From an uncultured Flavobacteriaceae bacterium (GTDB lineage: Bacteria > Bacteroidota > Bacteroidia > Flavobacteriales > Flavobacteriaceae), in assembly GCA_937929935.1 (NCBI GenBank), contig CALFUL010000011.1:1-64000 (forward strand): a stretch of DNA of 64,000 nt, read 5' to 3'. The translations under genes were made by a program, and so were the position numbers. Positions 60,540-64,000 of this stretch are shown here, in pieces. The notes under the pieces are model-generated. The model had not been told where the DNA came from and did not search any database. It worked only from the letters and a program-made list of their open reading frames with translations. Each line of letters opens with the position of its first letter. Position 1 is the stretch's first letter.

Positions 60540-61796
60540 TTATGATTTGTATGCAATTTTTTCGTTCTTAAAAAAGACAGCGAATAAAATCATAACTCCC
60601 ACTGCAAATAAGGCCGGAAACCGCCAAATATTCGTCCAATCATGAACATTTTCTGACACCAAATACAGGTCAGTAATAACACCTGCGATCCAAAAGCCAA
60701 TTAACATTCCTACGCCATAAGTCGCAAGAGTTATTAATCCTTGAGCAGCACTTTTATATCTTTCGCCGGCTTTAGTGTCTGTGTAAATTTGTCCTGATAC
60801 AAAGAAAAAATCATAGCAAATACCATGAAGAGCAATTCCTATAATGAGCATAAAAGAAAGCTCGCCAGAGTCGCCATAAGCAAAAAGAAAATATCGAATA
60901 GTCCACGCTACCATTCCGAAGAGAATGGTTTTTTTAAATCCGTATTTCTTAAAGAAAAAAGGGAGAAGCAGTAAAAAGAGTGCTTCAGATATTTGGCCAA
61001 TTGTCATCATTCCGGCCGGACCAATTTCGCTATTTGATAGCGATATAGACGCTCCTATTTCTCCTAAATATTGCCCTGCATGTTGGTAGTAAAAAGCAAG
61101 TGGAATGCAAATTAATACTGATGCTATAAAAAATATCAAGTAGTTTCTGTCTTTCAATAATTTCAGGGCATCTAAGCCTAAAATGGCAGCCAATGAAACC
61201 TTTTCGCCTTTTAAAACTCTTGGGGGCGTTTTAGGCAAAGTAAAACTAAATAGCCCTAATATAGATGACGCAACAGCGGTCATAAGAAAGGTGTTTTTTA
61301 ACGCACCGTTTGCAATACTTTCAGGTGAATCCCATTTAAAAATAATGCTGATAAAAATCAACCCCGCAACGATCCAACCAATGGTTCCAAATACACGAAT
61401 TAATGGAAATTCTTTTGAGGGATCTTTCATCTGATTAAAAGACACAGAATTTACAAGAGCTAAGGTGGGCATATAGGCTAACATATAGGCAAAAACATAC
61501 GGAATAAAAATAGCCACCTCTTCAGCATTAGCCATTTGATACATTAAAAAAGCTCCTATAAGATGTAATATACCTAAGATGCGTTCTGCATTAAAATAGC
61601 GATCGGCAATAAGACCAATGATAAATGGGGCAATGATAGCCCCCCATGATTGACTTGAATAAGCAAAAGCTATGTCACTACCTGAGGCTTCTAAAGAATT
61701 TGGAAGGTAGATGCCCATGGTAACAAACCATCCGCCCCATATAAAAAACTCTAAAAACATCATTAAAGAGAGTTGAATACGTATGGTCTTTTTCAT
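60540..61796 (-). CDS. MFS permease, nucleoside:H+ symporter type
   Basis: A 418-residue transporter with twelve membrane helices. The start IQLSLMMFLEFFIWGGWFVT and IIAPFIIGLIADRYFNAERI are typical of the Nuc_H_symport (NupG-like) family, as are LIRVFGTIGWIVAGL and GICYDFFFVSGQIYTDTKA. In sugar-oxidation clusters of Bacteroidota relatives often import an intermediate, so the substrate may be a keto-sugar or monosaccharide and not a nucleoside. Gene order: 6 bp after the DinB gene and 59 bp before the Gfo/Idh/MocA gene. Confidence 0.88.
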   Translation of the reverse strand: MKKTIRIQLSLMMFLEFFIWGGWFVTMGIYLPNSLEASGSDIAFAYSSQSWGAIIAPFIIGLIADRYFNAERILGILHLIGAFLMYQMANAEEVAIFIPYVFAYMLAYMPTLALVNSVSFNQMKDPSKEFPLIRVFGTIGWIVAGLIFISIIFKWDSPESIANGALKNTFLMTAVASSILGLFSFTLPKTPPRVLKGEKVSLAAILGLDALKLLKDRNYLIFFIASVLICIPLAFYYQHAGQYLGEIGASISLSNSEIGPAGMMTIGQISEALFLLLLPFFFKKYGFKKTILFGMVAWTIRYFLFAYGDSGELSFMLIIGIALHGICYDFFFVSGQIYTDTKAGERYKSAAQGLITLATYGVGMLIGFWIAGVITDLYLVSENVHDWTNIWRFPALFAVGVMILFAVFFKNEKIAYKS

Positions 61797-61802
61797 AGGT
61801 CT

Positions 61803-62246
61803 TTAGCGCTTATAATAAATATAATCAAAAGGTATGGGTTCAATTTGGTTAGCTCTAAAATTCATAGAAATTTGACCGCGATGATGTGTTGAATGATTGA
61901 TGATATGAAAAAGTATGTCTTTCAAATCACTTATGAATAATCGCCCTTCTAAATTTTCAAAATCTACACGTTTTTCAAAATCATCAGCGTTAGTAATAAT
62001 CTCAAATGAACTTCTTTGATTTTCATAATGTAAATCGCCCCAATCTTTAATTTCATGTATTTGAAAAACATCAAACTGTGCTTCATTTTGCAAAATTCGA
62101 GCATTCCAAATGTGATGCGCATTTAAAATATGACTGAATAACTCTATGCTCTTTTCAGGCACCTGATCTAACTCATTAAATACCTCAATAAGCTTTTTGT
62201 TACAATAAAAATTGTAATCGAATAACTGGTTAAAAAAAACCTTCAC
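61803..62246 (-). CDS. DinB family protein
   Basis: A 147-residue four-helix protein. His residues of the possible metal site are seen in LFSHILNAHHIWNARILQNE and IIHNSTHHRGQISMNFRA-like stretches (LFHIINHSTHHRGQISMN). This is the DinB/YfiT fold, whose members act as metal-dependent thiol transferases or have unknown roles. It is tightly packed between the TIM-barrel lipoprotein and the MFS gene (31 and 6 bp), so it belongs to the sugar operon by transcription. Confidence 0.88.
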   Translation of the reverse strand: MKVFFNQLFDYNFYCNKKLIEVFNELDQVPEKSIELFSHILNAHHIWNARILQNEAQFDVFQIHEIKDWGDLHYENQRSSFEIITNADDFEKRVDFENLEGRLFISDLKDILFHIINHSTHHRGQISMNFRANQIEPIPFDYIYYKR

Positions 62247-62277
62247 TTGGTAAACTTGTTTTTGATTAAAAAGACGA

Positions 62278-63282
62278 CTATTTAAGCTTTTCTGATGCCA
62301 TTATGATCAGGTTTTTTGTGGCCAAGATACCTTCTTCTTCGCCTAAAACACTTCCTTCATATTCAACACCAATATATCCAGAATACCCTGCATCCTTAAC
62401 AATTTGAAGCATTTTAGTATAATCGATATTAGTTTCATTACCCGCTTCATCAAAATCATGAGCTTTTGCACTAACTGCTTTTGCTCTTGGCATCAATTCT
62501 GCCACTCCTTTATAGATGTCATACATTTCAGCACAGCCAGCTGCATAATCTTTTGGGTCTTTTCTTTTCATACAAAAATTACCAAAATCAGGCAGGGTAC
62601 CGCAATTATCCATATTAACCATCTCCATTACTTCTGCTAACATAGCTCCGTTTGAAGATAGTCCCCCATGATTTTCAACAATGATATTAATGTTTTTTGT
62701 TTTGGCATAGGTCGCTAATTTTGTAAGACCATCAACTGAATTTTTCTTCCAATTTTCTGGCACATCACTACCTGCTAAATTTACACGTATCGCATGACAA
62801 CCTATTGCCGCGGCAGCATCAACCCACTTAAAATGTCTTTGAACAGCTTCATCTCTTTCTTTCGCATCATCAACCGCCAGATTACCTTGCCTATCAATCA
62901 TGATTAAAACATTTTCCATTCCATGTTTATCAGAAGCAGCCTTTGTTTTCTCTATAAATTTTGCCATTGCTTCAGGCGAGTATTCATTATTAGGTAAATC
63001 AGCCGGATATAGTTGACTCACATATTCAAGGCCCGTAAACCCCCAATTTTTAGCTTTTTCTGCAAAAGTATATGGGTCAACACTATCAAATCTTATCATT
63101 TGATTTATAGACCATTGCGCTAGAGAAAGTTTGACATCAGCTTCTTGTGAATCTTTCGTCATTGAAATACGCAAATCATCTGTTGTATCCTTTTTTACCT
63201 TCTCTTTACAAGAAGAAAGTAATAAAAAGACGAGTACAAGTACTCCTGACACGCTGTTTAGAATGAGGTTCTTTGTTTTCAT
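62278..63282 (-). CDS. Exported TIM-barrel isomerase/epimerase-like lipoprotein
   Basis: A 334-residue protein, started at ATG 63282 (MKTKNLILNS); the longer frame has no signal sequence. The lipobox is LLLSSC (Cys25). The mature part is an AP-endonuclease-2-like barrel with KLSLAQWSINQMIRFDSVDP, NIIVENHGGLSSNGAMLAEV, CGTLPDFGNFCMKRKDPKDY and YIGVEYEGSVLGEEEGILAT. Glu, Asp and His ligands (VENH, PDFGN, AKAHDFDE, VEYEG) are in place. It resembles the barrel family of the 55807 protein but is exported, so it should act on sugars in the periplasm. Confidence 0.88.
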   Translation of the reverse strand: MKTKNLILNSVSGVLVLVFLLLSSCKEKVKKDTTDDLRISMTKDSQEADVKLSLAQWSINQMIRFDSVDPYTFAEKAKNWGFTGLEYVSQLYPADLPNNEYSPEAMAKFIEKTKAASDKHGMENVLIMIDRQGNLAVDDAKERDEAVQRHFKWVDAAAAIGCHAIRVNLAGSDVPENWKKNSVDGLTKLATYAKTKNINIIVENHGGLSSNGAMLAEVMEMVNMDNCGTLPDFGNFCMKRKDPKDYAAGCAEMYDIYKGVAELMPRAKAVSAKAHDFDEAGNETNIDYTKMLQIVKDAGYSGYIGVEYEGSVLGEEEGILATKNLIIMASEKLK

Positions 63283-63411
63283 ATGATTTATTATTTTATT
63301 AAAAAATGAAAAGGCTAAATCGATATAGTTAGCCAACCCATAAAACTAAGGTAAATAAATGTAGAAAATTAAATCTTAATTTAATAAATTTAGAGAGTAA
63401 ACAATTAGTAA

Positions 63412-64000
63412 ATGAGTAAATTTTATTATAACAACGAACAAGAATCGTATGATGCGATTGTTGTTGGAACAGGAATCAGTGGAGGCTGGGCAGCTAAAGA
63501 ACTTTGCGAAAGCGGATTAAAAACTTTGGTTCTAGAACGAGGACGAATGGTTACTCATAGAGAAGATTATGATACAGCCAATTTGGATCCTTGGGATTTA
63601 CCTAATGGTGATCAACCCTCTCAAGAAATTATTGCCAATCAAGAAAAACAAAATAGAACAGGATATACCACCAGACCTTCAAGTAATAAATGGTTTGTGA
63701 ATGATTTGGAACACCCTTACAATGAAACAAAACGTTTTGATTGGATGCGTGGGTATCATGTAGGTGGCCGATCACTGCAATGGGGTCGACATAGCTATAG
63801 ATGGAGTGATATTGATTTCAAAGCCAACTTAGGTGATGGCCATGGTGTTGATTGGCCAGTACGTTATAAAGATATTGCGCCTTGGTATGACAAGGTTGAA
63901 TCTTACATTGGAGTTACCGGAGAAAAATTAGGCCTTCAACAATTACCAGATGGTCAGTTCGAACCTGCTTTAGAACTTAATTGTGTTGAAAATCATGTTC
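63412..64000 (+). CDS. GMC family FAD oxidoreductase, second copy (partial at window end)
   Basis: The first 196 codons are present; the gene runs past the window. AIVVGTGISGGWAAKELCES near residue 14 and RGYHVGGRSLQWGRHSYRWS match the 57001 enzyme closely, as does IAPWYDKVESYIGVTGEKLG. The N-terminal 55 residues differ more. It starts 129 bp from the divergent TIM-barrel lipoprotein gene, mirroring the layout of the first module. No signal peptide. Confidence 0.93.
   Translation, partial: MSKFYYNNEQESYDAIVVGTGISGGWAAKELCESGLKTLVLERGRMVTHREDYDTANLDPWDLPNGDQPSQEIIANQEKQNRTGYTTRPSSNKWFVNDLEHPYNETKRFDWMRGYHVGGRSLQWGRHSYRWSDIDFKANLGDGHGVDWPVRYKDIAPWYDKVESYIGVTGEKLGLQQLPDGQFEPALELNCVENHV

Noticed and set aside
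57001-64000. The two similar GMC genes as an assembly duplication
   Set aside because: They differ clearly in the first 60 residues and at many later positions, and their neighbours differ.

Overview
The window comes from the chromosome of a low-GC member of the Bacteroidota, most likely a marine member of the Flavobacteriaceae. The signs are a carboxypeptidase-like plug domain on a TonB-dependent receptor, promoter -7 boxes of the TAnnTTTG type, a DUF3871/Sak4-like mobile-element gene pair, a carotenoid-type lycopene cyclase, and families such as DUF1080, DUF2141 and S23 four-helix-bundle proteins. The genus is not settled by what I can see.

Layout. (1) Bases 1-6761 are accessory DNA lying against the 3' end of a tRNA-Asn gene (6762-6835, minus strand). 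They hold the right end of an IS21-family element inserted into a dndC-like DNA phosphorothioation gene, a small HTH protein, a DUF3871 protein, a Sak4-like ATPase, a possible structured RNA, a winged-helix protein, a tyrosine recombinase, an excisionase-like HTH protein with repeat sites, and an unknown protein. (2) 6920-20231 is core genome: rseP, a SCO1-like gene, feoA-feoB with a small Cys-rich partner, an S9 peptidase, a chromate transporter and several small envelope proteins. (3) 20306-25279 holds a DtxR-type metal regulator in an operon with an outer-membrane protein and a ZIP transporter, divergent from a lycopene cyclase across a DtxR-like operator, followed by a polyprenyl diphosphate synthase. 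(4) 25411-32631 is a TetR-TolC-adaptor-RND efflux operon carrying one intact S23 four-helix-bundle gene and what looks like the remnant of a second. (5) 32761-42428 is housekeeping: aspS, a ClC protein, tadA, dxs and a dGTPase.

(6) 42590-50613 looks like a phosphate-responsive locus. It has a TonB receptor, a surface lipoprotein, a freestanding copy of the receptor's N-terminal domain, a MORN-like secreted protein and a PiT phosphate transporter. Arrays of TTAACAT-like heptamers with an 11-bp period, the geometry of Pho boxes, lie in front of several of these genes. (7) 50678-54044 holds small genes plus nadD, gmk and yicC. (8) 54091-64000 is a sugar-oxidation cluster with two DUF1080 lipoproteins, two TIM-barrel isomerase-like proteins, two GMC oxidoreductases (the second cut by the window end), a Gfo/Idh/MocA oxidoreductase and an MFS permease. 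This is the expected gene set for oxidising glycosides to 3-keto sugars and cleaving them without classical glycosidases.

The most unusual points are the inferred Pho regulon with its outer-membrane components, the repeated invasion of one efflux operon by S23-type genes, the IS21-broken dndC, the candidate structured RNA in the mobile region, and a ClC protein lacking the gating glutamate. All functional calls rest on reading the sequence. No search or folding program was run.
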